This document shows positions 27,388 to 35,511 of a stretch of 64,000 nt of DNA, piece after piece. The first letter of the stretch is position 1. The number at the start of each line of letters is the position of its first letter. The stretch is taken from NCBI GenBank assembly GCA_963793415.1, contig CAWCAC010000002.1:1550001-1614000 (forward strand), in the 5' to 3' direction. The notes beneath the pieces were generated by a model that saw only the letters and a list, made by a program, of their open reading frames with translations, was not told the origin of the DNA and ran no database searches. Position numbers and translations under genes: made by a program. This stretch comes from CAXMST01 sp963793415 (GTDB lineage Bacteria; Actinomycetota; Thermoleophilia; Solirubrobacterales; 70-9).

Positions 27388-28068
27388 TCAGTCGCGCTTG
27401 CGGGCAAGCACCAGGCAGGACCGGGTGCCTGCGCCCTGGGTCCGCTCGATCTCCATGCCGGATGCGGAGGCCGCCTGTCGCACCTGCGCGACGGCCACCG
27501 ACGACCCGGTTGTGGCGCCCTCCGGCCGGCTCTCCGGCGCCTTGCCGACCAGCGCTCGGAGCCGGCTCCGGAGGCTCGGCCGCTCACGGGGCCGGCGACC
27601 TCCCGGATCGTTCGAGACCTGGAACGCGGCCCAGCCGCCCGGCCGCAGTACGCGCCCCATCTCGCGGACGTATCCGAGGATCACCTCCGGTTCCTGGATG
27701 TGCTCGAAGACCGCGTAGGAGATGACGCCGTCGGCGCTGCCGGTGCCGACCCCGGTCAGGCTCTCGCCGTCGCCGTGAAGCCAGGCGACGTTCCCGAGCT
27801 CTGCGTTCTTCCGGCGCGCCTCGGCGAGCAACTCGGCGGAGACGTCGAGGGCACGGACGCTGCGCCCGCGCTCCGCGATCGGCCGGGTCATGCCGCCGAT
27901 CCCGCAGCCGAGCTCGACGATGTCGTCGTCGGGTCGGATCACCACGCCGATGCTGCCGAGCACCGCGTCGAGGGCTTCGGGGCCCTTCGCCCAGAACTGC
28001 TGCGGGCCGGCCTCGCCGGGTGCGAGCGAATCGTTGAGCTCTTCCATCTCAGCTCCCCAATCGGCCAT
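27388..28068 (-). CDS. class I SAM-dependent methyltransferase
   Basis: The 226-residue protein has the SAM-binding motif DIVELGCGIGGMTRPIAERG near residue 48, then ALDVSAELL, HGDGESL, and SYAVFEHIQEPEVIL, followed by LRPGGWAAFQVS. This is the Methyltransf_11 pattern. The C-terminal 60 residues are basic and variable. Substrate is unknown and the neighbours give no hint. Confidence 0.88.
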   Translation of the reverse strand: MADWGAEMEELNDSLAPGEAGPQQFWAKGPEALDAVLGSIGVVIRPDDDIVELGCGIGGMTRPIAERGRSVRALDVSAELLAEARRKNAELGNVAWLHGDGESLTGVGTGSADGVISYAVFEHIQEPEVILGYVREMGRVLRPGGWAAFQVSNDPGGRRPRERPSLRSRLRALVGKAPESRPEGATTGSSVAVAQVRQAASASGMEIERTQGAGTRSCLVLARKRD

Positions 28069-28292
28069 GCGCCGAACGTACCCGACGGCGGCGCGACTCG
28101 CGCCACCTCAAGCCCCCCGAGGCCGCCGATGCGCAACCTCGGACCGGTCCCCAGCGGCCGCTCGCCGCCGCTCAGAGGCCCTCCGGACTGTCCCGTTTCC
28201 CGGAGGATCCGGCGGAATTCCGCATGGTTTCTGGGATTCGTCCGGTCCGCGTTGTTAGATTGGCGCCGCTTACGACCCACGAGGAGGCAAAA

Positions 28293-28574
28293 GTGACGAA
28301 GTCTGAGTTCATCGATCGAGTAGCCGAGGACGAGCGCGTTGGCAGCAAGAAGGCTGCCGGGGACGCCGTCGAGGCAGTTCTGGATGCCGTCGTCGAGGCA
28401 CTGAAGTCCGGCGAGGACGTCAACTTCACCGGTTTCGGGAAGTTCAGCGTCAACGAGCGCGGCCCGCGCCAGGGCGTCAACCCGCGCACCGGCGAGCGGA
28501 TCACGATCCCGGGCGGCAAGGTGCCGAAGTTCTCGGCCGGTGCCGGCCTCAAGAACGCGGTCAAGGGCAGCTAG
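28293..28574 (+). CDS. hup: HU family nucleoid protein
   Basis: The 93-residue protein is a short HU: VTKSEFIDRVAE start, VNFTGFGKFSV, and the DNA-binding arm RGPRQGVNPRTGERITIPGG followed by PKFSAGAGLKNAV. It lacks the long Lys-rich tail of mycobacterial HupB. The start is a GTG 5 nt after GAGGAGG. It has a long upstream region with a TTAGAT box at 28255. Its TAG stop is followed directly, in the same frame, by pyrF. Confidence 0.96.
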   Translation: MTKSEFIDRVAEDERVGSKKAAGDAVEAVLDAVVEALKSGEDVNFTGFGKFSVNERGPRQGVNPRTGERITIPGGKVPKFSAGAGLKNAVKGS

Positions 28575-29492
28575 CTGCCCGACGGTAGCCCGACACCGTT
28601 CGCAGACCGGCTTGCGGCGCTCGTAGAAGAGCGCCGCAGCCAGGTCTGCATCGGGTTCGACCCGGTTCCAGATGCCGAGCCCTGGCGCTCGGCATCGCCG
28701 CGTCCGGGGACCGAGGGCGATCCCGCCGCGGCCGCAGCTTCGGCCGCGGCGACCGCCTGTGTCCGCCTGATCGAGACGGCAGGCCCGGCCTGCGTCGCGG
28801 TCAAGCCCCAGCTCGCGCGCTTCGAGGCGCTTGGTGCGAGCGGTGTCGCCGCGCTCGCCGAGGTCTGCGCGGCCGCCCGCGAGGCGGGACTGCTCGTCGT
28901 CGCCGACGGCAAGCGCGGCGACGTTCCCGTCTCCGCCGAGGCCTACGCGGCCGGGCTGCTCGGCTCGACCCCGACGCCGTGGGGCGAGGCCCCCGGCCTC
29001 GGCGCCGACGCGATCACCGCCAACCCGCTGATGGGCGCCGACTCGCTCGAGCCGATCTTCGCCGCCGCCGCGAGCGCCGGCGCCGGCGTCTTCACCCTGG
29101 TCCGCACCTCGAACGAAGGCGCTCGCGACATCCTCGACCTCGAGCTCGCCGACGGCTGCCCGCTGCACGAGCGCATCGCTGCGCTCGTCGACGCCGCTTC
29201 CGGACCGCTTGCCGGCGCCGACGGTGGCCTCAGCGGCTCCGGCGCCGTCGTCGGCGCGACCGAGCCACGCTTCATCGCGCGCCTGCGCGAGCTGATGCCG
29301 CGCTCGATCTTCCTGCTGCCCGGCGTCGGGGCCCAGGGCGGAGACCCTGCCGCGCTCGGCCCGGCGTTCGCAGCCGGCCCCGCCTCGGCGCTGATCACTG
29401 CCTCGCGAAGCGTCGCCGGCGCCGACGACCCGGCCGCCGCTGCCGAGCAGCTCCGCGAGCTCGTCTGGACGCTGAGCGGCGCGGCCTCCTGA
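28575..29492 (+). CDS. pyrF: orotidine 5'-phosphate decarboxylase (type 2), non-canonical start
   Basis: Reading in frame right after the HU stop gives LPDGSPTPFADRLAALVEE, then IGFDPVPD, VADGKRGDV with the catalytic Lys/Asp tetrad (DGKRGD), ADAITANPLMGADSLEP, and FLLPGVGAQGG. This is a full-length PyrF of about 305 residues making UMP. No ATG, GTG or TTG occurs in frame between the HU stop and the first conserved segment. A CTG directly after the TAG is the best available start. Alternatives are TAG readthrough giving an HU-PyrF fusion, or a sequence error. Confidence 0.85.
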   Translation: MPDGSPTPFADRLAALVEERRSQVCIGFDPVPDAEPWRSASPRPGTEGDPAAAAASAAATACVRLIETAGPACVAVKPQLARFEALGASGVAALAEVCAAAREAGLLVVADGKRGDVPVSAEAYAAGLLGSTPTPWGEAPGLGADAITANPLMGADSLEPIFAAAASAGAGVFTLVRTSNEGARDILDLELADGCPLHERIAALVDAASGPLAGADGGLSGSGAVVGATEPRFIARLRELMPRSIFLLPGVGAQGGDPAALGPAFAAGPASALITASRSVAGADDPAAAAEQLRELVWTLSGAAS

Positions 29493-29524
29493 CCCGGGTC
29501 GGTTCGCCCTCCCGGGTGGGTATC

Positions 29525-29530
29525 TAGAGT
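29525..29530 (+). promoter_or_regulatory. -10 box for argS, probably leaderless
   Basis: TAGAGT ends 7 nt before the ATG and no ribosome site is visible. Confidence 0.45.
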
Positions 29531-29537
29531 CCCGGCG

Positions 29538-31196
29538 ATGAGCGATCCGATCGCAGCGTTGCGCGCGGCCGTCCTGGCGGCGGTCGAGGTCGTCCTTCCG
29601 GGGACCGAGCTCGAGCCGACGCTGGAGCGGCCGCCAAAGGCCGAGTTCGGCGACTACTCGACCAACGCAGCCCTGCTGCTTGCCCCGCTGGCCGGCGAGA
29701 AGCCTCGCGACGTCGCCGCTCGGCTCGGCGCCGCGCTCGAAGCGGAGCTCGGTGACTCGCTGCGCGCCGTCGAGGTCGCGGGCCCCGGCTTCCTCAACCT
29801 GTTCCTCGCCGACGGCTGGTTCGAGGGCGCCGCCGCCGCGGTTGCCGAGGCCGGCGATCGCTGGGGCTCGGGCGTCGCCGCCGGTCGCGAGCGTCGCACC
29901 CAGGTCGAGTTCGTCAGCGCCAACCCGACCGGCCCGATCACGGTCGCCAGCGCCCGCCACGCCGCCTACGGCGATTCGCTCGCACGGATCCTCGAGTTCG
30001 CCGGCCATCCGGTCGAGCGCGAGTACTACGTCAACGACGCCGGCGGCCAGATCCGCCTGTTCGGCGCCTCGCTCTCGGCGCGGATGACGGGTGGCGAGAT
30101 TCCTGAGGGCGGCTACCAGGGCGAGTACGTCGCGGCGCTCGCCGACCGGCTCGCCGGCGAGGGCCTCGAATCGGGCGACACCGAGGCCCTGGCGCGACGC
30201 GGGATCGAGCTGATGGTCGAGTCGATCGGCGCGACCCTCGACCGCTTCAGGGTCCACTTCGACCGCTGGTTCTCCGAGCGCAGCCTGCACGAGTCGGGCG
30301 CCCTGCAGGAAGGCATCGACCGGGTCTCGGCCTCGAACCTCACCTACGAGAGTGCCGGCGCGCTGTGGATGCGCACCTCCGAGCTCGGCGACGACAAGGA
30401 CCGGGTCGTCGTCCGCGCCGACGGCGAGCCGACCTACTTCGCGTCGGACATCGCCTACCACCGCGACAAGCTCGAGCGCGGGTTCGAGTTGATGATCAAC
30501 GTCCTCGGGGCCGATCACCACGGCTACATCGCTCGGCTCCAGGCTGCCGTCATCGCGCTCGGCGGCGCCCCCGACGCGCTCGAGGTGGAGATCATGCAGC
30601 TCGTCAACCTGCTCGAGGGCGGCGAGCGGGCGCGGATGTCGAAGCGGCGCGGGGAGTTCACGACGCTCGACGAGCTCGTCGACGACATCGGCGTCGACGC
30701 GGCCCGCTTCTTCCTCGTCCAGCGCTCCCACGACACGCCGATCGACATCGATCTCGACGTCGCCCGCAAGCGCTCGAACGAGAACCCGGTCTTCTACGTC
30801 CAGTACGCGCACGCTCGGATCTGCAACATCTTCAGGCGGTCCGAGCTGCCGCTCGCCGAGCCCGACGAGGACGGGCCGGGGGAGGGGCGGTCGGCGGCGG
30901 ACGCCCGGCCCGAGCCCGACGACGGCTCCCTGCATCCGTCCGAGAAGGCGCTCTTGCTGCGCCTGCTCGAGTTGCCCGCCCAGGTCGAGCGCGCCGAGCT
31001 GCGGCGCGAGCCGCATTCGCTCGGCGCCTGGACCAGAGAGGTCGCGGCCGACTTCCACGCCTTCTACCGCGACTGCCCGGTGCTGACCGCGCCGGAGGAG
31101 GCCCGCGGCCGCCGCCTCGAGCTCTGTGCCGCGACGCGCTCGGTGATCGCGACCTCGCTCGGCCTGCTCGGCGTAGGGGCCCCGGAGGAGATGTGA
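29538..31196 (+). CDS. argS: arginyl-tRNA synthetase
   Basis: The 552-residue protein has the ArgRS N-terminal tRNA-binding domain (FGDYSTNAALLLAP), the class I catalytic domain with EFVSANPTGP and EYYVNDAGGQ, the KMSKS equivalent ARMSKRRGE, and the DALR anticodon-binding end (YVQYAHARICNI). The HIGH signature is replaced by TVAS: the motif reads SANPTGPITVASARH where many homologues have HxGH. The enzyme is presumably functional, since no other argS is seen and it is essential. It overlaps the next gene by GTGA. Confidence 0.93.
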   Translation: MSDPIAALRAAVLAAVEVVLPGTELEPTLERPPKAEFGDYSTNAALLLAPLAGEKPRDVAARLGAALEAELGDSLRAVEVAGPGFLNLFLADGWFEGAAAAVAEAGDRWGSGVAAGRERRTQVEFVSANPTGPITVASARHAAYGDSLARILEFAGHPVEREYYVNDAGGQIRLFGASLSARMTGGEIPEGGYQGEYVAALADRLAGEGLESGDTEALARRGIELMVESIGATLDRFRVHFDRWFSERSLHESGALQEGIDRVSASNLTYESAGALWMRTSELGDDKDRVVVRADGEPTYFASDIAYHRDKLERGFELMINVLGADHHGYIARLQAAVIALGGAPDALEVEIMQLVNLLEGGERARMSKRRGEFTTLDELVDDIGVDAARFFLVQRSHDTPIDIDLDVARKRSNENPVFYVQYAHARICNIFRRSELPLAEPDEDGPGEGRSAADARPEPDDGSLHPSEKALLLRLLELPAQVERAELRREPHSLGAWTREVAADFHAFYRDCPVLTAPEEARGRRLELCAATRSVIATSLGLLGVGAPEEM

Positions 31197-32695
31197 GCCT
31201 GATCACCGGCCTCGCCGCGGCGGTCCGGGCGGGGCTGCGCCCGATAGTCGCGTGCGGGCTTGCCGGCCTGCTCCTCGGTCTCGCCTGGGGTCTTGCCGAC
31301 GAGCCCGTATACAGCGCCTCGGCCACGGTGATCCTCAGTGACCGCGGCGATTTCACCGACGCGGTCGGCGGCGGCGTCGTCGGCGGTAGCGATCCGGAGT
31401 CGGCCGAGCGCCTGCTCGAGCTCGCGGGCTCGAACGAGGTCGCGAGGCTCGCGGCCGAGAGCCTCGGCGGCGACGTCAGCGGCGCTGACCTGCTGGCCCG
31501 GACGACGTTCGTGCCGGAGGCCGACGGCACCACCCTGATCGTCCGCTCGACGGCGAGCTTTCCGGACTTCGCCGCCGCGGCGGCGAACGCTTACGCGAGC
31601 GCGGTCAGCGCTGAGGCCGGCTCGATCGAGAAGCGCCGGCTGGAGCGACTGCGGGCCAACCTCGAGGAGGAGCTCGCCTCGGTCGACCCCGCCTCTGAGG
31701 AAGGCGTGGCGCTGAGCGAGCGCCTCGGTGCGGTCGAGGCACTCGCGGACGCCGGCGACCCCGTCGTTCCCGGAGCCGAGGCCGAGCTGCCGAGTGCGCC
31801 GACGAGCGATCGCTCCGCCACGCGATCGGGCCTGTTCGGGCTCGGCGCCGGGGTGGCGCTGGCGCTGATCTTCCTGCTGGCGGGGGAGTTGCGCCGCCGG
31901 CCGATCAGGACCCCTGCTCAGGCGGCGGCCGTTACCGGGTCCGAGCCGCTCGCGATCCTCGGGCCCCGCGATGGCGCCGTGCCCTCGCGCCGGCCCGCCG
32001 TCTTCGAGATCGACCCGCTCAGCGCCGACCGGGCCCAGCGCGTCGAGCGGGCGCTCGGCCTCGACCGCGCCGAGGCTCCGGTGACGCTGACGGTCGCCAG
32101 CCCGATGCCGGGCGAGGGCCGTACGTCGGTGGCGCTCGGCCTCGCCGCCGCCGCCGCGGCCGACGGTGTCAGCGTCCTCCTGGTCGAGGCGGACATGCGC
32201 CGTCCGGCGCTTGCCGAGCTGCTCGGAATCGAGGCCGGCCCGGGCCTCTCCGACTACCTCGCCGGCGCCGCGACCCCGCGCGAGGTGATCAACGCGATCC
32301 CCGTCGCCCGCGGCGAGGCGTCGGGCGAGCTGCCCTCGTTCGTCTGCGTGACCGCCGGCACGCGCACGGAGTCGCCGGGCGGGATGCTCTCCTCGACCCG
32401 CTTCCGCTCGCTGATCGATCAGCTGCGCCGGGTCTACGACCTGGTCGTCTTCGACAGCCCGGCGCTGCTGCCGGCGCCTGAGGCGATCCTCGTCTCCGAG
32501 GCGACCGACACCACCGTGCTCTGCGTCCGCTCCGGCGTCACCAGGCGCCGTGAGCTGACCGACGCGAAGGCCGCGTTGGCCGGGATCGAGCTGGCCGGGG
32601 TGGTCCTCACGGGGGCGCCGCACCGGGGGGCGGCGACGCGCCGGCTGCCGATCGCCCGCGGATCGCGCTTTGCAGAGCCGCGCATGCGCCGTTGA
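31193..32695 (+). CDS. Wzz/BY-kinase-like protein with degenerate P-loop
   Basis: The 500-residue protein starts with a hydrophobic segment (about 16-34), then a Wzz-like periplasmic stretch (PVYSASATVILSDRG), a coiled region (KRRLERLRANLEEELA), a second transmembrane helix near 215-232, and a cytoplasmic CpsD/BY-kinase-type ATPase domain. Its Walker A reads PGEGRTS, with Arg in place of the catalytic Lys. Walker A' reads VEADMRRP, with Glu in place of the first Asp. Walker B VVFDSPALL is intact. No Tyr cluster ends the protein. It resembles polysaccharide chain-length regulators but may not be an active kinase. Confidence 0.8.
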   Translation: MSLITGLAAAVRAGLRPIVACGLAGLLLGLAWGLADEPVYSASATVILSDRGDFTDAVGGGVVGGSDPESAERLLELAGSNEVARLAAESLGGDVSGADLLARTTFVPEADGTTLIVRSTASFPDFAAAAANAYASAVSAEAGSIEKRRLERLRANLEEELASVDPASEEGVALSERLGAVEALADAGDPVVPGAEAELPSAPTSDRSATRSGLFGLGAGVALALIFLLAGELRRRPIRTPAQAAAVTGSEPLAILGPRDGAVPSRRPAVFEIDPLSADRAQRVERALGLDRAEAPVTLTVASPMPGEGRTSVALGLAAAAAADGVSVLLVEADMRRPALAELLGIEAGPGLSDYLAGAATPREVINAIPVARGEASGELPSFVCVTAGTRTESPGGMLSSTRFRSLIDQLRRVYDLVVFDSPALLPAPEAILVSEATDTTVLCVRSGVTRRRELTDAKAALAGIELAGVVLTGAPHRGAATRRLPIARGSRFAEPRMRR

Positions 32696-32727
32696 CGGCG
32701 GCTCCGGTCTCGTACCATCGCCTCGCG

Positions 32728-33072
32728 ATGGGGTCCGACGACGAGAGATACCTGCCCGAGCCACCGAAGCGGTCGATCTTCGCCCGAGTCCTCGCCCTGC
32801 TGGCCCTGGCCGGAACGGTGGTCGTCCTCTACCTGGTCATCTCCGGCTCACTCGCTGCCGACGACGGATCCGTGGACGATGGCGCCCGGACCGAGAAGAC
32901 GCAGAGCAAGAGCGGTCCCGAGACGCCGGAGGAGTACGTCGTCCAGGACGGCGACTCGATCAGCGGCATCGCGGTCGAGTACGGCATCAGCGTGCAGCGC
33001 ATCGAGCGTCTCAACCCCGACCTCGATCCGCAGACGCTTGCGACCGGTCAGGTCATCAAGCTCCAGAAGTAG
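32728..33072 (+). CDS. LysM domain membrane protein
   Basis: The 114-residue protein has one N-terminal membrane helix (about residues 18-38) and a C-terminal LysM domain (EYVVQDGDSISGIAVEYG, then LNPDLDPQTLATGQVIKL) that would bind peptidoglycan outside the cell. A TACCAT box lies 9 nt before the ATG. It abuts the D,D-carboxypeptidase gene with no spacing, and they may act together on the wall. Confidence 0.88.
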   Translation: MGSDDERYLPEPPKRSIFARVLALLALAGTVVVLYLVISGSLAADDGSVDDGARTEKTQSKSGPETPEEYVVQDGDSISGIAVEYGISVQRIERLNPDLDPQTLATGQVIKLQK

Positions 33073-34428
33073 ATGACCGAAGCCGAGGGAGCCACGCGGC
33101 ATCGCGCTGCCGCATCCTGCGCACTCGTATCGCTGCTCGCGGCGCTGCTGCTGATTGGGACCGCGCCGGCCCGCGGGCAGGGGCAGGGCGCCCAGGGCGC
33201 CGGCGGGAACGCCGCCAAGACGCCCGACCCGCCGCAGATATCGGCAACGGCGTGGCTGCTCGTCGACGCCCGGGACGGATCCGTGCTGGCCGGGTCGAAG
33301 CAGACGCGGACGCTGCCGATCGCGAGCACGACGAAGCTGATGACGGCCTATGTCGTCCTCGAGGAGCTCGACCTCGACGAGAAAATCAGCGCTCCGGGCT
33401 ACGACGCGCTGCCGGTGGAGTCCGTGCTCGGTCTACGAGCGGGGGAGAAGATGTCGGTCCGTGACCTGCTCACGGCGATGATGCTGCCAAGCGCCAACGA
33501 CGCCGCCTACGCGCTTGCCGAGGGAGCCGCCGGATCCGTCTCCGCGTTCGTCGACCGGATGAACGAGGAGGCCACCCGGCTCGGCCTCGACGACACGAGC
33601 TACACGACCCCGATCGGCCTCGACGACCCCGGCAACGGCTCCAGCGCCCGCGACCTCGCGGCCCTGGCCGCCGGGCTGATGGAGGACAAGCGCTTCCGCG
33701 AGATCGTCTCCCAGACGCAGGCGACGCTCGAGACGGGGGCGACGCCGCGGACGGTGACGACGCGCAACACGCTGATGTTCAGCGACCCGACCGTGAATGG
33801 GATCAAGACCGGCCACACGCTCGGCGCCGGCTACGTGCTCGTCGCCTCGGCCGAGCGCGGCGGCATCCCCTTGATCTCGGTCGTCCTCGGCGCCGCCGGC
33901 GAGGCCGAGCGCGATGCCGCCTCCGAGCAGCTGCTCGACTACGGCTACTCGCTCTATCAGCCGCGCGTCGCGGTCGAGCGGGGCGAGGAGCTCGGCTCGG
34001 TGCCGGTCACCGAGGGCGATCCCGAGAGCCTGGCGCTCTCCGCCGGACGCTCCTACCGGGTCACGGCCCGCGCCGACCAGCAGCTCGAGATCGAGCTCGA
34101 CGCGCCGCCGGCTGTCGAGGGGCCGATCGCGCGGGGCGAGCGTCTTGGCAGCGCCGAGGTGCTGCTCGACGGCGAGCGCATCGGCTCGGTCCCGGTCGTC
34201 GCGGGGGCCGGGATCGCGGCGCCGAGCTGGATCGATCAGGTTGGCGGTCCCTTGGCCGTCCTTTTGATCGCCGGGGGTTCTATCCTCCTGATCATCGCCT
34301 CGGTGATCGCAGTCCGCAGGTCCGGTCGGCTTCGGCCGGAGCCTGAGGGGCGTGAGCGGGCGAGGGACGAGAGGCCCCCGCGGGGGCGGCGCAGGGGCCG
34401 GCCGGGACAGGAGAACGACACAGCTTGA
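33073..34428 (+). CDS. dacA: D-alanyl-D-alanine carboxypeptidase (S11 family)
   Basis: The 451-residue penicillin-binding protein has a signal peptide or N-terminal anchor (residues 12-33), the three active-site motifs ASTTK (SxxK), PSAN (SxN) and KTG in GIKTGHT, a C-terminal beta domain, and a second transmembrane helix near 395-420 followed by an Arg/Pro-rich cytoplasmic tail. It trims the terminal D-Ala of muropeptides. The upstream LysM gene is probably co-transcribed. Confidence 0.94.
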   Translation: MTEAEGATRHRAAASCALVSLLAALLLIGTAPARGQGQGAQGAGGNAAKTPDPPQISATAWLLVDARDGSVLAGSKQTRTLPIASTTKLMTAYVVLEELDLDEKISAPGYDALPVESVLGLRAGEKMSVRDLLTAMMLPSANDAAYALAEGAAGSVSAFVDRMNEEATRLGLDDTSYTTPIGLDDPGNGSSARDLAALAAGLMEDKRFREIVSQTQATLETGATPRTVTTRNTLMFSDPTVNGIKTGHTLGAGYVLVASAERGGIPLISVVLGAAGEAERDAASEQLLDYGYSLYQPRVAVERGEELGSVPVTEGDPESLALSAGRSYRVTARADQQLEIELDAPPAVEGPIARGERLGSAEVLLDGERIGSVPVVAGAGIAAPSWIDQVGGPLAVLLIAGGSILLIIASVIAVRRSGRLRPEPEGRERARDERPPRGRRRGRPGQENDTA

Positions 34429-35384
34429 TACTCACAGTGACCCTCAACGTCGCGCTCGACCGCACGGTCGCGGTGCCGCGATTCCAGCTCGGCCGCCGCC
34501 ATCGCGTGGTCGAGTCGAGCCGCGCTCCGGGCGGCAAGGGCGTCAACGTCGCCCGCGCCCTGAAGGCGCTCGGCGAGCCCGTCATCGCCACGGGACTCTC
34601 CGGCGGCCCGACCGGATCACGGATCCAGGAGCTGCTCTCCGCTGAGGAGGTCCTGCACGATTTCGTCGAGGTCGCCGGCGACTCGCGCACCAACTACTCC
34701 GTCGTCGACCCGACCACCGGCCAGCAGACCGAGATCAACCAGCGCGGGCCCGAGGTGACGGCCGAGGAGCTCGAGCGCTTCACCGACCGTCTCATCTACC
34801 TGGCCCGGGGCTGCAGCCACTGCGTGCTTGCCGGCTCGCTGCCGCCGGGCGCTCCCAACGATTTCTACGCGAGACTGATCTCGGAGCTGCGCGGCGTCGG
34901 AGTCCCCGTGATCCTCGACTCCGACGGCGAGCCGATGCGCGCCGGCCTCAAGGCCCAGCCGGCAATCGTCGCTCCCAACATCACCGAGGCCGAAGAGGCC
35001 GTCGGCTTCGAGTTCGGCGAGCTCGGCGACCCCGCCGAGGGCCTGCGCGGCCTGCTCGAGCTCGGCGCCGAGGAGGCCTACGTGACCAGCGGCCACGGCT
35101 GCATGGCGATCGCCGGCCCCGCCGGCGCACGCAACCGCTATGAGGCCAGTATCGATCCGCTCGAGCCCGTCGCCGCCGCCGGCTCGGGGGACGCCTTTCT
35201 CGCCGGCCTCGTCTCTGCCGACCGGGCCGGGCTCGGGGTTGAGGCGGGACTCGCCTTCGCGGTCGCCTGCGGTGCCGAGTCGACCCAGCACCTCGGGGCC
35301 GGAGCGCTCGATCCGGCCGAGGTCGCGCGCCTCGTCGATCGCGTCACCGTGAGCCGGATCGACACCCGGATCGGCGTCTCCTGA
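34425..35384 (+). CDS. PfkB-family hexose kinase (1-phosphofructokinase type)
   Basis: The 319-residue protein begins MILTVTLNVALDRTVAVP, has PGGKGVNVARAL, AGSLPPGAP and the ATP/catalytic motif AAGSGDAFLAGL with catalytic Asp, matching the FruK/tagatose-6-phosphate kinase group. No PTS fructose genes are nearby, so the substrate (fructose 1-phosphate or another sugar phosphate) is open. A TTG start overlaps the dacA stop. A hairpin follows the gene. Confidence 0.9.
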   Translation: MILTVTLNVALDRTVAVPRFQLGRRHRVVESSRAPGGKGVNVARALKALGEPVIATGLSGGPTGSRIQELLSAEEVLHDFVEVAGDSRTNYSVVDPTTGQQTEINQRGPEVTAEELERFTDRLIYLARGCSHCVLAGSLPPGAPNDFYARLISELRGVGVPVILDSDGEPMRAGLKAQPAIVAPNITEAEEAVGFEFGELGDPAEGLRGLLELGAEEAYVTSGHGCMAIAGPAGARNRYEASIDPLEPVAAAGSGDAFLAGLVSADRAGLGVEAGLAFAVACGAESTQHLGAGALDPAEVARLVDRVTVSRIDTRIGVS

Positions 35385-35390
35385 TCGTCG

Positions 35391-35409
35391 CGGCCCGTCC
35401 GGCGGGCCG
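35391..35409 (+). terminator. hairpin after the PfkB kinase gene
   Basis: CGGCCCG and CGGGCCG pair perfectly around a 5-nt loop just after the stop. There is no T-run. Confidence 0.45.
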
Positions 35410-35462
35410 GATTGGCGCAAATAGCGGCGAGTACCCGTCGGAGACCCGCCGGTGACCCTGCC

Positions 35463-35468
35463 TACAAT
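35463..35468 (+). promoter_or_regulatory. -10 box for the guaB3-guaA operon
   Basis: TACAAT lies 44 nt before the TTG start, leaving a short leader with a GAGGGAG ribosome site. No strong -35 is seen at 17 nt. Confidence 0.5.
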
Positions 35469-35511
35469 CAATCCTTCAATCGTTCAGTGAGCAGCAGAGG
35501 GAGAAATCCAG

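Noticed and set aside
27939..31058. A very long minus-strand open frame (over 1000 codons) opposite pyrF and argS
   Set aside because: High GC makes stops rare on the antisense strand. The product has no recognisable domains and the plus strand encodes clear PyrF and ArgRS.
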